A stretch of DNA of 34,238 nucleotides from Caryophanales bacterium UBA1719 (GTDB lineage: Bacteria; Bacillota_I; Bacilli_A; RFN20; CAG-826), in contig DCIT01000030.1 of NCBI GenBank assembly GCA_002317145.1, positions 3,580-37,817 of the forward strand, given 5' to 3'. The translations under genes were made by a program, and so were the position numbers. Below the pieces are notes generated by a model, which was not told the DNA's origin, made no database searches, and saw only the letters and a list, made by a program, of their open reading frames with translations. Below are positions 24,841 to 32,319 of the stretch, one piece after another (within the stretch, counting starts at the first letter, position 1; every line of letters starts with the position of its first letter).

Positions 24841-25899
24841 TTATTTATCTCCTTCTATATAAGCAGTAAATAAAACGAATTCTTTAAACCTTGGTAATGC
24901 TAATTTAATACTTCCTCTTTTATCAGAGATTATTAAACCTGAAAATAGAAGTGATTTTCTATAAACTTGAAATTCATTGTTTTTCATTTTTAATTTATTT
25001 AATAATTCAGAATGTGACATCTCTTTATTGTTCGCTAAAGTTTCAATTACTAATCTTTCTTTTTTAGATAACTCTTTCCAAATTTGAGAATATGAACGAT
25101 CTTCCATGATAATGTCAAACTCATCTTTAATTTTATCGGTGATTTCATATTTCTTTTCTTTAAATAATAGACTACCTAATATTTGAAATGCGTATGCATA
25201 TCCACATGTGAACATAGCAAAATTAATAGATGTTTCTAAATCAACTTTAAAAATCTCTTTATATGTTGTTGCAATTGCACGTATACTTAAAGGCTCAACT
25301 AATATTTTAGGAGCTCTTAACAAAAATGTAAGTGACTTATCACTATATAAAGAACTTACATTGTTGTATATTCCTGTCGCTATAAAATACAAAGAATATC
25401 CTTGCCTAATTAAACTTTGATAAGCTTGAACAAAAGCTTTTACATAATCGTTTTTAGCAATATCATCTACTGTAAATAAGACTTTGATGTTCTTCCTTTT
25501 TAAATATTCAAGCATTTGTTTTAATAAAGAAAAAATGTCTTTGATTTTTTTATCTCCGATTAATGAGAAAGAAACGCCTTTAAAGGAAAATGAAAATTCT
25601 TTTTTTATAAATAAATTTTTGATTTTAGCAGAATCATATAAGCGCACAGCAGCTTGTTCAAGCATTTCCATGCAAGGATTAAGATCGATGCTTATCCAAT
25701 TATCCATTGAATCAAATTCTTTAATAATCTGAGCTAATAAAACTGTTTTACCACATCCTCTAGGACCAGTAATTATGTATGATTCCACATTTGGATTTTT
25801 ATTATTAAATGTATTGATGACGTGATCAATAGTATTTTGTCTATAGATTAACTTTAATGGTGTTTTTCCAAACGTAATATTAAATGGGTTGTCTTTCAT
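24841..25899 (-). CDS. AAA-type ATPase with C-terminal winged helix
   Basis: 352 residues from the ATG at 25899. Walker A is GPRGCGKT (residues 45-52), Walker B is VLFTVDD (about 150), and the family pattern NPFNITFGKTPLKLI opens the protein; a helical winged-helix-like domain (about 270-350, LSKKERLVIETLA, MSHSELLNKL) closes it. It belongs to the stand-alone AAA ATPases (AAA_16/ORC-like) common in gut Bacillota, whose job is not known; DNA binding is plausible. An in-frame ATG at 25965 and a longer frame from 26034 exist, but the longer frame runs into the recA terminator and the family N-terminus fits 25899. GGGAAA lies 8 nt upstream. Inserted between recA and the lipoproteins. Confidence 0.82.
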   Translation of the reverse strand: MKDNPFNITFGKTPLKLIYRQNTIDHVINTFNNKNPNVESYIITGPRGCGKTVLLAQIIKEFDSMDNWISIDLNPCMEMLEQAAVRLYDSAKIKNLFIKKEFSFSFKGVSFSLIGDKKIKDIFSLLKQMLEYLKRKNIKVLFTVDDIAKNDYVKAFVQAYQSLIRQGYSLYFIATGIYNNVSSLYSDKSLTFLLRAPKILVEPLSIRAIATTYKEIFKVDLETSINFAMFTCGYAYAFQILGSLLFKEKKYEITDKIKDEFDIIMEDRSYSQIWKELSKKERLVIETLANNKEMSHSELLNKLKMKNNEFQVYRKSLLFSGLIISDKRGSIKLALPRFKEFVLFTAYIEGDK

Positions 25900-25954
25900 A
25901 TTTTCTATTTCCCAAATAATATTGTAATCGATATTTTGTCTTTTTAAAAATTTT

Positions 25955-25989
25955 TTGTCTTTCATTGTCTTTTGTTGTCTTTCATTGTC
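25955..25989 (-). repeat. Two 15-bp direct repeats in the ATPase leader, mimicking its start site
   Basis: TTGTCTTTCATTGTC occurs at 25955-25969 and 25975-25989, period 20 bp. On the coding strand each contains ATGAAAGACAA, the same 11 bases that begin the ATPase gene at 25899 (copy at 25889-25899). Confidence 0.85.
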
Positions 25990-26009
25990 AATTAAAAAAT
26001 ATTTTGTCA

Positions 26010-26044
26010 TCCTTATAATAAGAAATAAGGGCATTAGCCCTTAT
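26010..26044 (-). terminator. Terminator of recA
   Basis: ATAAGGGC, loop TAAT, GCCCTTAT on the minus strand, followed by a modest TTTCTTATT tract. It lies 5 bp beyond the recA stop. Confidence 0.65.
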
Positions 26045-26048
26045 CATC

Positions 26049-27044
26049 TTATTCTTTTTTATCAGTAGGTTTTTTAATTCTTTGGAGAAGGTCGTCCGCT
26101 AGACCTAAATGCGATTCTAAATATCCAATTGCAGTATCTCTACCTTGACCGATTTTCTCTCCATCAAGTTCATACCATGAACCAGATTTTTTAATAAATC
26201 CACGATCAATCGCTAAATCTAATATCTCACCTTTCATAGATATGCCTTTACCATAAATAATATCAATAGTGCATGTCTTAAATGGTGGCGCGACTTTATT
26301 CTTTACTACTTTTACTTTGACAGTATTTCCGACTATATCATTGCCATTCTTAATAGCTTCTAATCTTCTAATATCAATTCTAACTGTGGCATAGAATTTT
26401 AATGCACGTCCTCCAGTAGTAGTCTCTGGATTACCATACATGACTCCAACTTTTTCTCTTAATTGATTAATAAAGATAACAGTTGTTTCTGTTTTGTTTA
26501 AGATACCCGCAAGTTTACGCATAGCTTTACTCATTAAGCGTGCTTGTAATCCAACTTGGTTATCTGACATAACTCCATCAAGTTCTGCTTGAGGGACTAA
26601 TGCTGCGACTGAATCAACTACAATAATTGCTATCTCTCCAGATTGAGCAAGCATCTCAGTAATTTCTAGAGCTTCTTCTCCACATCCAGGTTGAGAGAGT
26701 ATTAATTCATCAATATCGACTCCTAAGTTTTTAGCGTAAATAGGATCAATAGAATGTTCGGCATCAATGAATGCTGCTCTTCCACCTTTCTTTTGAGCTT
26801 CCGCTATCGCATGTAATGCTAAAGTAGTTTTGCCACTACTCTCAGGACCGAATATTTCTATTATTCTTCCTTTTGGATATCCTCCAACACCTAAAGTTTC
26901 ATCAAGTAATAATGAACCGCTAGAAATAGTGTCAACATCAACATTAGGACGTTCTCCTAATTTCATGACACTGCCTTTACCATATATCTTTTCGATATTC
27001 TTTAAAGCAGATTCTAGACTTATATTTTTTTCTTCTTTTGACAT
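26049..27044 (-). CDS. recA: Recombinase RecA
   Basis: 331 residues, a little shorter than usual owing to a short C-terminal tail. Walker A is GPESSGKT (66-73), with IIVVDSVAALVPQAE (Walker B), the L1/L2 DNA-binding loops (KAMRKLAG, NQLREKVGVMYGNPETTTGG) and the GRALKFYA segment. RecA forms the ATP filament for strand exchange and triggers LexA self-cleavage. The start has AGGAGG 6 nt upstream. No LexA box is evident in the 43-nt gap after cinA, so it is probably transcribed with pgsA and cinA. Confidence 0.98.
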   Translation of the reverse strand: MSKEEKNISLESALKNIEKIYGKGSVMKLGERPNVDVDTISSGSLLLDETLGVGGYPKGRIIEIFGPESSGKTTLALHAIAEAQKKGGRAAFIDAEHSIDPIYAKNLGVDIDELILSQPGCGEEALEITEMLAQSGEIAIIVVDSVAALVPQAELDGVMSDNQVGLQARLMSKAMRKLAGILNKTETTVIFINQLREKVGVMYGNPETTTGGRALKFYATVRIDIRRLEAIKNGNDIVGNTVKVKVVKNKVAPPFKTCTIDIIYGKGISMKGEILDLAIDRGFIKKSGSWYELDGEKIGQGRDTAIGYLESHLGLADDLLQRIKKPTDKKE

Positions 27045-27087
27045 AATGTCCTCCTAATTGTTAATTAATGAAACTCACTTATTTTTA

Positions 27088-27567
27088 CTACGCGATTTCC
27101 TTTAATAACAAATAGATTGCATCCTCTACTACTGCTTTTCTTATCGAATTTCTATTGCCTTTATAGACTTTAGTGAAATTAATTATCTTATTTTTATTTG
27201 GTTTACATAATATAGCAATATGTGCTCTACCAACTTCGGCCTTGCCTTTTTCTTTAGATGGACCAGCGTTACCAGTAAACGAAATAACATAATCAGTTTT
27301 AAGTAACTTATAACCTTCTTTTACCATTGCTTCCGCAACTTGTTTACTTACTACTCCATATTTATCTATATATCCTTTTGATATCTTTAATAAACTAGTT
27401 TTAAAAGAAGATTGATAAGTTACTAATCCTCCTTTAACTGTTTTAGATGCGCCTGGAATAGAGGCTAAAGTAGAAATAAATAATCCCGCAGTTAAAGATT
27501 CAACACTACCAATCGTGTATCCTTTTTTAATTAAAGTATTAACTAATTTATTTTCTCTTTTTTCCAT
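27088..27567 (-). CDS. cinA: CinA C-terminal-domain protein (nicotinamide-nucleotide amidohydrolase, PncC type)
   Basis: 159 residues: only the C-terminal (PncC) domain of CinA, without the N-terminal molybdopterin-binding-like domain of B. subtilis CinA. ESLTAGL (about 24-30, usual ESxTGG/AGL) supplies the catalytic Ser, and VISFTGNAGPS is the second active-site strand. The enzyme deamidates NMN in pyridine nucleotide recycling. It overlaps the end of pgsA by 20 nt and precedes recA, the conserved order. Weak AAAGAAG ribosome site inside pgsA, so coupling is likely. Confidence 0.9.
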   Translation of the reverse strand: MEKRENKLVNTLIKKGYTIGSVESLTAGLFISTLASIPGASKTVKGGLVTYQSSFKTSLLKISKGYIDKYGVVSKQVAEAMVKEGYKLLKTDYVISFTGNAGPSKEKGKAEVGRAHIAILCKPNKNKIINFTKVYKGNRNSIRKAVVEDAIYLLLKEIA

Positions 27568-28213
27568 CTTCTTTAAATACTTTACGATTTTGAATTACGT
27601 ATATTATTCCGCTAACTAATGAAACTACAGTTGTTAAGTATGCTAAGAATGAAACGATTCTTAAATACTTGCCCCAACCAATATCAAAATAGGTGAAAGG
27701 CCAACCATTAAGTAAGATTAAAGGAATAGTGATCATTTGACATACAGTCTTTGCTTTGCCAAATATATTCGCAGCAATAACAACATTCTTTTTTGCTGCC
27801 ACAAATCTTAAACAATCAACTACAATATCTCTAGCAATCATAACAATTACTAAATAAACAGGAATAACGTATTGGTCTCCTCCTACATAACATCTATCGT
27901 ATATGCATAAGAAAATAAGCATTGAATTAACTAATAATTTATCAGCAACCGGGTCTAAGAACTTACCTAAGTCTGTTACTTGATTCCATTTTCTTGCTAA
28001 TTTTCCATCTATCATATCTGTAATTGCCGCTAATATAAAAATGATACAAACAACTAGATATACAGGATTAATTCCTGTTTTACCTATATATGTAGGAATC
28101 GAAGAGCAAAATATTGGATTAGCTAAACATACAATTTCAAAAATTGCTAATCCTAATAGCATAGCAATTATTGCAATAATTCTACTAACAGTAATTTTTG
28201 TTGGAATATTCAT
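27548..28213 (-). CDS. pgsA: CDP-diacylglycerol-glycerol-3-phosphate 3-phosphatidyltransferase PgsA
   Basis: 221 residues from the ATG at 28213. The CDP-alcohol phosphotransferase signature is complete: DGKLAR, then G and DPVAD, matching DGx2ARx8Gx3Dx3D (about residues 63-86); four to six membrane helices surround it. It makes phosphatidylglycerol phosphate, an essential step. The longer frame from a TTG at 28219 is rejected. The ATG overlaps the TGA of the upstream DUF3990-module gene (ATGA), and there is no Shine-Dalgarno; a TATAAT box 8 nt before the ATG may provide a separate, nearly leaderless transcript. Confidence 0.94.
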   Translation of the reverse strand: MNIPTKITVSRIIAIIAMLLGLAIFEIVCLANPIFCSSIPTYIGKTGINPVYLVVCIIFILAAITDMIDGKLARKWNQVTDLGKFLDPVADKLLVNSMLIFLCIYDRCYVGGDQYVIPVYLVIVMIARDIVVDCLRFVAAKKNVVIAANIFGKAKTVCQMITIPLILLNGWPFTYFDIGWGKYLRIVSFLAYLTTVVSLVSGIIYVIQNRKVFKEDGKKRK

Positions 28214-28710
28214 ATGCAATTATTATAACTATTATCATGCTTGTTTATTAATCTTTTTAATATTTTTACGCCTTCTGTTGTATAGTCGTTATTTTTATAA
28301 TTAATATTGTCAATAATTCTAATAGCAGCCTCTTCCAATCCGAATGTATGATAAATATTATAATATTTAATTATATCTTTACCTGGTAACAATTTATAAA
28401 CATGTTTGCTTGGTAAATTATATAAAAAAGATATACATCCATAAATATTGCCAATCCAATACATTTGATTCCTGCTATATGTATTTTTTACACCATAATT
28501 ATTGTATTGTTTATTAAGTTCATAAATAGGTTCATTAATAGTGTTACTTGTAGCTAAATATGTTTTGTCGAAATATGTTTTTGAAACATCATTAAAAATA
28601 AATCTTCGGATAAACATATCAGAACTAAATTTAGATAACTCTATTGATTGTTCAAATATTTTACCAATAGTTTTGCATAATTTACGTTCATTGCTATCTA
28701 ATTTTCTCAT
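28210..28710 (-). CDS. Partner protein of the DUF3990 module, putative antitoxin
   Basis: 166 residues, mostly helical, Asn/Tyr/Lys-rich, with no signal or membrane segment. The C-terminal third (KHVYKLLPGKDIIKYYNIYH and TFGLEEAAIRIIDNI) resembles in pattern the small DUF3791-type proteins often found beside DUF3990 genes, where a helix ending in YDxLHTxG is conserved, but the match is weak. It starts within the stop of the XRE-DUF3990 gene (ATGA) and stops within the pgsA start (ATGA). Genes in this arrangement are commonly the antidote of a toxin, though in most type II systems the antidote comes first; here the larger gene leads and carries the DNA-binding domain. Function not proven. Confidence 0.65.
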   Translation of the reverse strand: MRKLDSNERKLCKTIGKIFEQSIELSKFSSDMFIRRFIFNDVSKTYFDKTYLATSNTINEPIYELNKQYNNYGVKNTYSRNQMYWIGNIYGCISFLYNLPSKHVYKLLPGKDIIKYYNIYHTFGLEEAAIRIIDNINYKNNDYTTEGVKILKRLINKHDNSYNNCI

Positions 28711-29558
28711 ACAAGTATCTCGTCTATATAACGTCCCTTATTTCTATATTTGACTCTAGCATTCTTAACAGTTTCTTGAGATTCTATGTTCAAATCTAAT
28801 CTTTCATTCACTAAACTATTTTTTTCATTCGTAGACAAATATTGATCCTTTAGTAATTTTAATTTATTCAAACCTCTTTCAGTTCTAATGACATACTGCA
28901 TACCTAGGTTAGTAGCAACTAAAGAATGCTGGCATTGTTGATCTGTTATTTCACCATTTACAAATTCATCGATAATATCAAACATTCTATTATCTGCAAT
29001 CGGTGCTATTATCACATCTATTCCTTTTAATTTATTAACTAGTTTTTTTAAGTAATTTGTTTTTTCGTACTTGTTTAGTAATCCCCTATAATAAGATATT
29101 GTAATCATCCAATCTGTATTAACTTGAAACCTATAAACACGCAATGTATCTAAATTTAAACTGTATGCATAAACCTTATTAGATTTACTATTAGCAATGT
29201 AAATAGCAGCTTGTTTAAAGGTTTCTCCTAAATAGAAGCCAACACCAAAATCATTTTCTTTTTTAGAATGTTTAAAATCTAATGGCATTATTAATTTATT
29301 CTTGCAACCATGAAATAATAATTTTTTATTTTGCTTATTACATTCTTCCAAAAAATAGCGTTCAAATATTTCATTAAAACGTATGTTCTTTGAAAATGCA
29401 TAGTTGTATATTTTATCTATATTGTTATTTTCTATTATGTTTTTTTTCTTTTCCCATCTTTTAACACTTAAAACAGGAATACTTAGATTATCCGCTAATT
29501 CTTTTTGAGTTTGGTGCAGTAACTCTCTTAATATTTTTAATTCTTTATCAACAAACAT
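28707..29558 (-). CDS. XRE helix-turn-helix/DUF3990 protein, ADP-ribosyltransferase-like
   Basis: 283 residues. The N-terminal XRE HTH (about 8-58, LHQTQKELADNLSIPVLSVK) is fused to a DUF3990 domain (about 78-235). DUF3990 features: LFHGCK with H83, NDFGVGFYLGETFKQAAIYI (about 102-121), DVIIAPIADNRMFDII (181-196) and GMQYVIRT with Q221. DUF3990 resembles ADP-ribosyltransferase folds and occurs in predicted toxin modules; the target is unknown. The HTH suggests autorepression through the palindrome at 29605-29620. AAGGAG lies 7 nt before the ATG. The C-terminal tail (about 245-283) is charged and unassigned. The DNA-binding domain on the enzyme, not on the partner, is notable. Confidence 0.82.
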   Translation of the reverse strand: MFVDKELKILRELLHQTQKELADNLSIPVLSVKRWEKKKNIIENNNIDKIYNYAFSKNIRFNEIFERYFLEECNKQNKKLLFHGCKNKLIMPLDFKHSKKENDFGVGFYLGETFKQAAIYIANSKSNKVYAYSLNLDTLRVYRFQVNTDWMITISYYRGLLNKYEKTNYLKKLVNKLKGIDVIIAPIADNRMFDIIDEFVNGEITDQQCQHSLVATNLGMQYVIRTERGLNKLKLLKDQYLSTNEKNSLVNERLDLNIESQETVKNARVKYRNKGRYIDEILV

Positions 29559-29582
29559 ATAATCTCCTTAATTATAAATTAA

Positions 29583-29620
29583 AATATAAAATATACAACT
29601 AATTAGTATCAAATGATACT
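29583..29620 (-). promoter_or_regulatory. Promoter and palindromic operator of the DUF3990 module
   Basis: TTGATA (29607-29612), an 18-nt spacer and TATATT (29583-29588). The 16-bp inverted repeat AGTATCA-AA-TGATACT (29605-29620) covers the -35 box, the expected place for an XRE repressor. Confidence 0.6.
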
Positions 29621-29684
29621 TTTTACTTTAATTGTGTATTTATGTAAATAAACAATAACACAAATAAGATATAACGGAGTTTCA

Positions 29685-29711
29685 ATAAAAAAATCTACTT
29701 AACAGTAGATT
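29685..29711 (-). terminator. Terminator of the RNase P RNA gene
   Basis: ATCTACT, loop GTTA, AGTAGAT, then T7 on the minus strand, about 10 bp after the end of the RNA. Confidence 0.85.
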
Positions 29712-29718
29712 CCTTTAT

Positions 29719-30062
29719 TACTCCAATCCGATAAGCCATGTTCTGTCGAGGGTGACAATTTATCTAAGTATATCGCTATACTTGCTAATTAAACTTCAGT
29801 TTGTTTAATTAACTTCCCTTACCATATAATTTAGGTTTCTCGCTTGCGGGGTTTACCAACGTTTCACTCCTATAATTTCTTATAGGCTCGTCTCTGTGGC
29901 ACTTTATGGAACTTATTATCCTTTAGGGATGCGGTTCCGCCGTTACATGTTCCCATATACCTAGCCTTATTTTTTAGACTAGCACAATCACTACACTCAT
30001 CGCAGAATGTGCGAGCATGGACTTTCCTCTAGTTAGACTAGCAGTCACCTAGATTGAAGTAG
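29719..30062 (-). ncRNA. rnpB: RNase P RNA, class B core
   Basis: On the minus strand the universal core segments appear in order: TAGAGGAAAGTCC followed by ATGCTCGCAC, GTGCCACAGAGACG, GGTAAACCCC, AAGCGAGAAACC and near the end ACAGAACATGGCTTATC. The ends pair as helix P1 (CTTCAATC at 30052-30059 with GATTGGAG at 29721-29728). The 5' half matches the Bacillus (class B) pattern. At about 340 nt it is shorter than the ~400-nt B. subtilis RNA, and the 3' part appears to lack the insertion that carries P19. It is the catalytic subunit that trims the 5' ends of tRNA precursors. Exact ends are approximate. Confidence 0.95.
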
Positions 30063-30068
30063 ATAAAT

Positions 30069-30074
30069 AATATA
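30069..30074 (-). promoter_or_regulatory. -10 box of rnpB
   Basis: TATATT on the minus strand, about 7 nt before the predicted 5' end of the RNA. A -35-like TTTGCC (30091-30096) overlaps the transporter terminator stem. Confidence 0.5.
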
Positions 30075-30080
30075 CTAAGA

Positions 30081-30110
30081 AAAATAAAAGGGCAAATTTT
30101 CATTGCCCTC
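30081..30110 (-). terminator. Terminator of the nucleoside transporter operon
   Basis: AGGGCAA (minus strand), 7-nt loop, TTTGCCCT, then TTTATTTTT, about 20 bp after the nupQ stop. Confidence 0.8.
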
Positions 30111-30128
30111 TTATCTTTAATTAATTAT

Positions 30129-31115
30129 TTATCTATCTTCACGGAAGTAACTTAATCCCAGTGACTCAGGAGCTTTATTACTCTTAAATTTAAATACGCT
30201 TGTAACAATTAATACAATGATTGTCATAACGTAAGGTAACATTTCCATTAAATGTCTATTCGCGCCTGAGAAGGACATAACGTTAGGGAGAGTTGCTAAG
30301 ATAGAGAAGACAAAGCTTCCTAAAATTGCTAAACTTGGTTTCCACATTGAGAAGATAACTAACGCTACTGCTAACCAACCATAAGATTCCATATCCATAC
30401 TTGCTGGGTCAACACCACCACCATGATCCATGATTAAATATAATCCACCTAAAGAAGCAATCATGGCACCAACCATGGTTGTTAAGTATCTATATTTAGT
30501 TACATTAATTCCGGTAGAATCAGCAGAGCTTGGATTTTCACCAACTGATCTAATCGCTAAACCTAAGTTGGTTTTCTTTAAAGTGAATCCAACTAAGATA
30601 GCAATTAAGATTGCAAAGTAAGTTAAGAATCCATGAGAGAACAATACTTCAACAAAGAAGTTTAATTCACTAGTAACCTTACCTGGGAAAATCATTGACT
30701 TAAAATAATTGCCTGCATAGAAGAGATAATCGAAGTTTAAGAATTTGCTGCTTGTAAAGAAGAATGTTGTAATAGCAACACCAAATGTTGTTAAACATAA
30801 TCCAACAACATTTTGATTACATCTTAACGAAACAGTAAAGAAGGAGAATAATAATCCGGCAATCGCACCAAATAAGATTGTAAATATAATAGGTATAAAG
30901 ATACATAAGAAGACATTAGGTGCAGCTGGGTTCGGAATATTATTAATGTATAAACATTCACCTATAACACCACCTAAGCCACCTAAAGCAATGATGCCTG
31001 GAATACCCATATTTAAGTGACCAGATTTTTCTGTAACAATTTCACCAGTCGAACCAAATAAGAATACGGTTAATAAAGAAATGGAGTTCTTTAATAATAA
31101 TTGAAATACTGCCAT
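30129..31115 (-). CDS. nupQ: Nucleoside ABC transporter permease, NupQ/YufQ type
   Basis: 328 residues with eight or more membrane helices. Family landmarks of the BPD_transp_2 purine/ribonucleoside branch: GEIVTEKSGHLNMGIPGIIALG near the start, the cytoplasmic EAA-like loop (LGLAIRSVGENPSSADSTGI, about 190-209), and the terminal FREDR. It pairs with NupP to form the channel and starts 1 nt after the nupP stop. The segments SGHLNMG and VGENPSSAD support the nucleoside rather than sugar branch. Last gene of the operon. Confidence 0.93.
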   Translation of the reverse strand: MAVFQLLLKNSISLLTVFLFGSTGEIVTEKSGHLNMGIPGIIALGGLGGVIGECLYINNIPNPAAPNVFLCIFIPIIFTILFGAIAGLLFSFFTVSLRCNQNVVGLCLTTFGVAITTFFFTSSKFLNFDYLFYAGNYFKSMIFPGKVTSELNFFVEVLFSHGFLTYFAILIAILVGFTLKKTNLGLAIRSVGENPSSADSTGINVTKYRYLTTMVGAMIASLGGLYLIMDHGGGVDPASMDMESYGWLAVALVIFSMWKPSLAILGSFVFSILATLPNVMSFSGANRHLMEMLPYVMTIIVLIVTSVFKFKSNKAPESLGLSYFREDR

Positions 31116-31116
31116 A

Positions 31117-32319
31117 TTATTTGCCCTCCTTTTTAGCTACTTGAGGTGTGACTTGATTTGCCTCCGCCTCTTCTTTTTTCTTAAATAATTTAGGGAATTT
31201 TGCGTGCATCCAGTTTTCAATCTTTTCAGAACGAATTTGATAGTTAACAAAGAATTCGCAAGCAATTAAAACAAAGAAGCAAACTGATAACATAATGTTA
31301 GGGAATGCAGTATTGTAATTGACTGATCTACTACCTTTAGTAATGAATGCGCAGATTAAGGAATATAATCCAATTTCGATTGGTCCTAATCCAGCAATCC
31401 AAGCAATCATAACACCAGTAAATCCACGACCAGAAACGATTGTAGATGTTAAGTTGTTATGTTCGCCTGCTAAGAGTAAGCAGCCAATTAATCCGCAAAC
31501 AGCACCACTAACAATCATTGTTCTCATAATTACTTTCTTAACATTAATACCAACGTATTTGGCGGTTCTTTGTGATCCACCAACGACATTAATTTCATAA
31601 CCGTGTTTGGTGTATCTTAAATAGACAAAGATAATTGCCGCAACAACTACAGCGATAATTAAGTTAAGTACTAATTGAGAACCACCAATCTTTGGTAAAT
31701 ATGTTAATTCATCAAATGCTTGGATATCACCTTTTACTGGATCCCAAGTCATAATTACAACTTTAGTTAATAAAATCGCAATATAGTTCATCATTAATGT
31801 AAATAATGTTTCGTTTGTTTTAAATTTGGCTTTGAAAAATGCTGGGATAAATCCCCATAAAGCACCAGCGATCATTGACATCGCAAATGTAACAACGAAG
31901 AATAAGAAACGCATACCTGCACTTTGTAAATTCATTGCCGGGCCTAAATATTTTTGCATGACAGCACACATTAAGATGCCAACAACGATTTGACCTTCAG
32001 CACCGATGTTCCAGAATTTCATTTTAAATGCTGGGACTAATGCTAAAGCAATTAACAATAGAATTACTGTATTTTCTAATAAGTCGAGAATTTTAGTAGC
32101 AGATGCTCCGCCAGTTCTAGAATTAACGAAACAGGCATTAAATATTTTAGAGAAGAATCCTCCAAATGTTCCGCCCATACCCATGGAAATAAATGCGCAG
32201 ATTAAAAATGCTACACCAATAGCAGCAACTTTAATAATCCATTTGTTTCTTAAAGATATATCTTGTTTCTTGACTATATGAAACAAAGGATTGTGTTTTG
32301 CTTTTTTAACTTGTTCCAT
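31117..32319 (-). CDS. nupP: Nucleoside ABC transporter permease, NupP/YufP type
   Basis: 400 residues with about ten membrane helices and a Lys/Glu-rich cytoplasmic tail (about 375-400). PAFKMKFWNIGAEGQIVVGI (about 100-120), MMNYIA and VVGGSQRTAKYVGINVKKVI (EAA-like coupling loop, about 243-262) are characteristic of the YufP permeases. Its ATG overlaps the nupO stop by one base, and GGAGGTG lies upstream. It forms the membrane pore with NupQ, coupled to the NupO ATPase. Confidence 0.93.
   Translation of the reverse strand: MEQVKKAKHNPLFHIVKKQDISLRNKWIIKVAAIGVAFLICAFISMGMGGTFGGFFSKIFNACFVNSRTGGASATKILDLLENTVILLLIALALVPAFKMKFWNIGAEGQIVVGILMCAVMQKYLGPAMNLQSAGMRFLFFVVTFAMSMIAGALWGFIPAFFKAKFKTNETLFTLMMNYIAILLTKVVIMTWDPVKGDIQAFDELTYLPKIGGSQLVLNLIIAVVVAAIIFVYLRYTKHGYEINVVGGSQRTAKYVGINVKKVIMRTMIVSGAVCGLIGCLLLAGEHNNLTSTIVSGRGFTGVMIAWIAGLGPIEIGLYSLICAFITKGSRSVNYNTAFPNIMLSVCFFVLIACEFFVNYQIRSEKIENWMHAKFPKLFKKKEEAEANQVTPQVAKKEGK

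Noticed and set aside
25900..26034. Longer N-terminus for the AAA ATPase (45 more codons)
   Set aside because: The extension runs into the recA terminator, contains the direct repeats, and the family N-terminus (NPFNITFGKTPL) begins right after the ATG at 25899.
28210..28712. TGA read as Trp (mycoplasma code)
   Set aside because: TGA forms the stop in several ATGA overlaps with clear downstream genes, and Trp is coded by TGG throughout conserved proteins.
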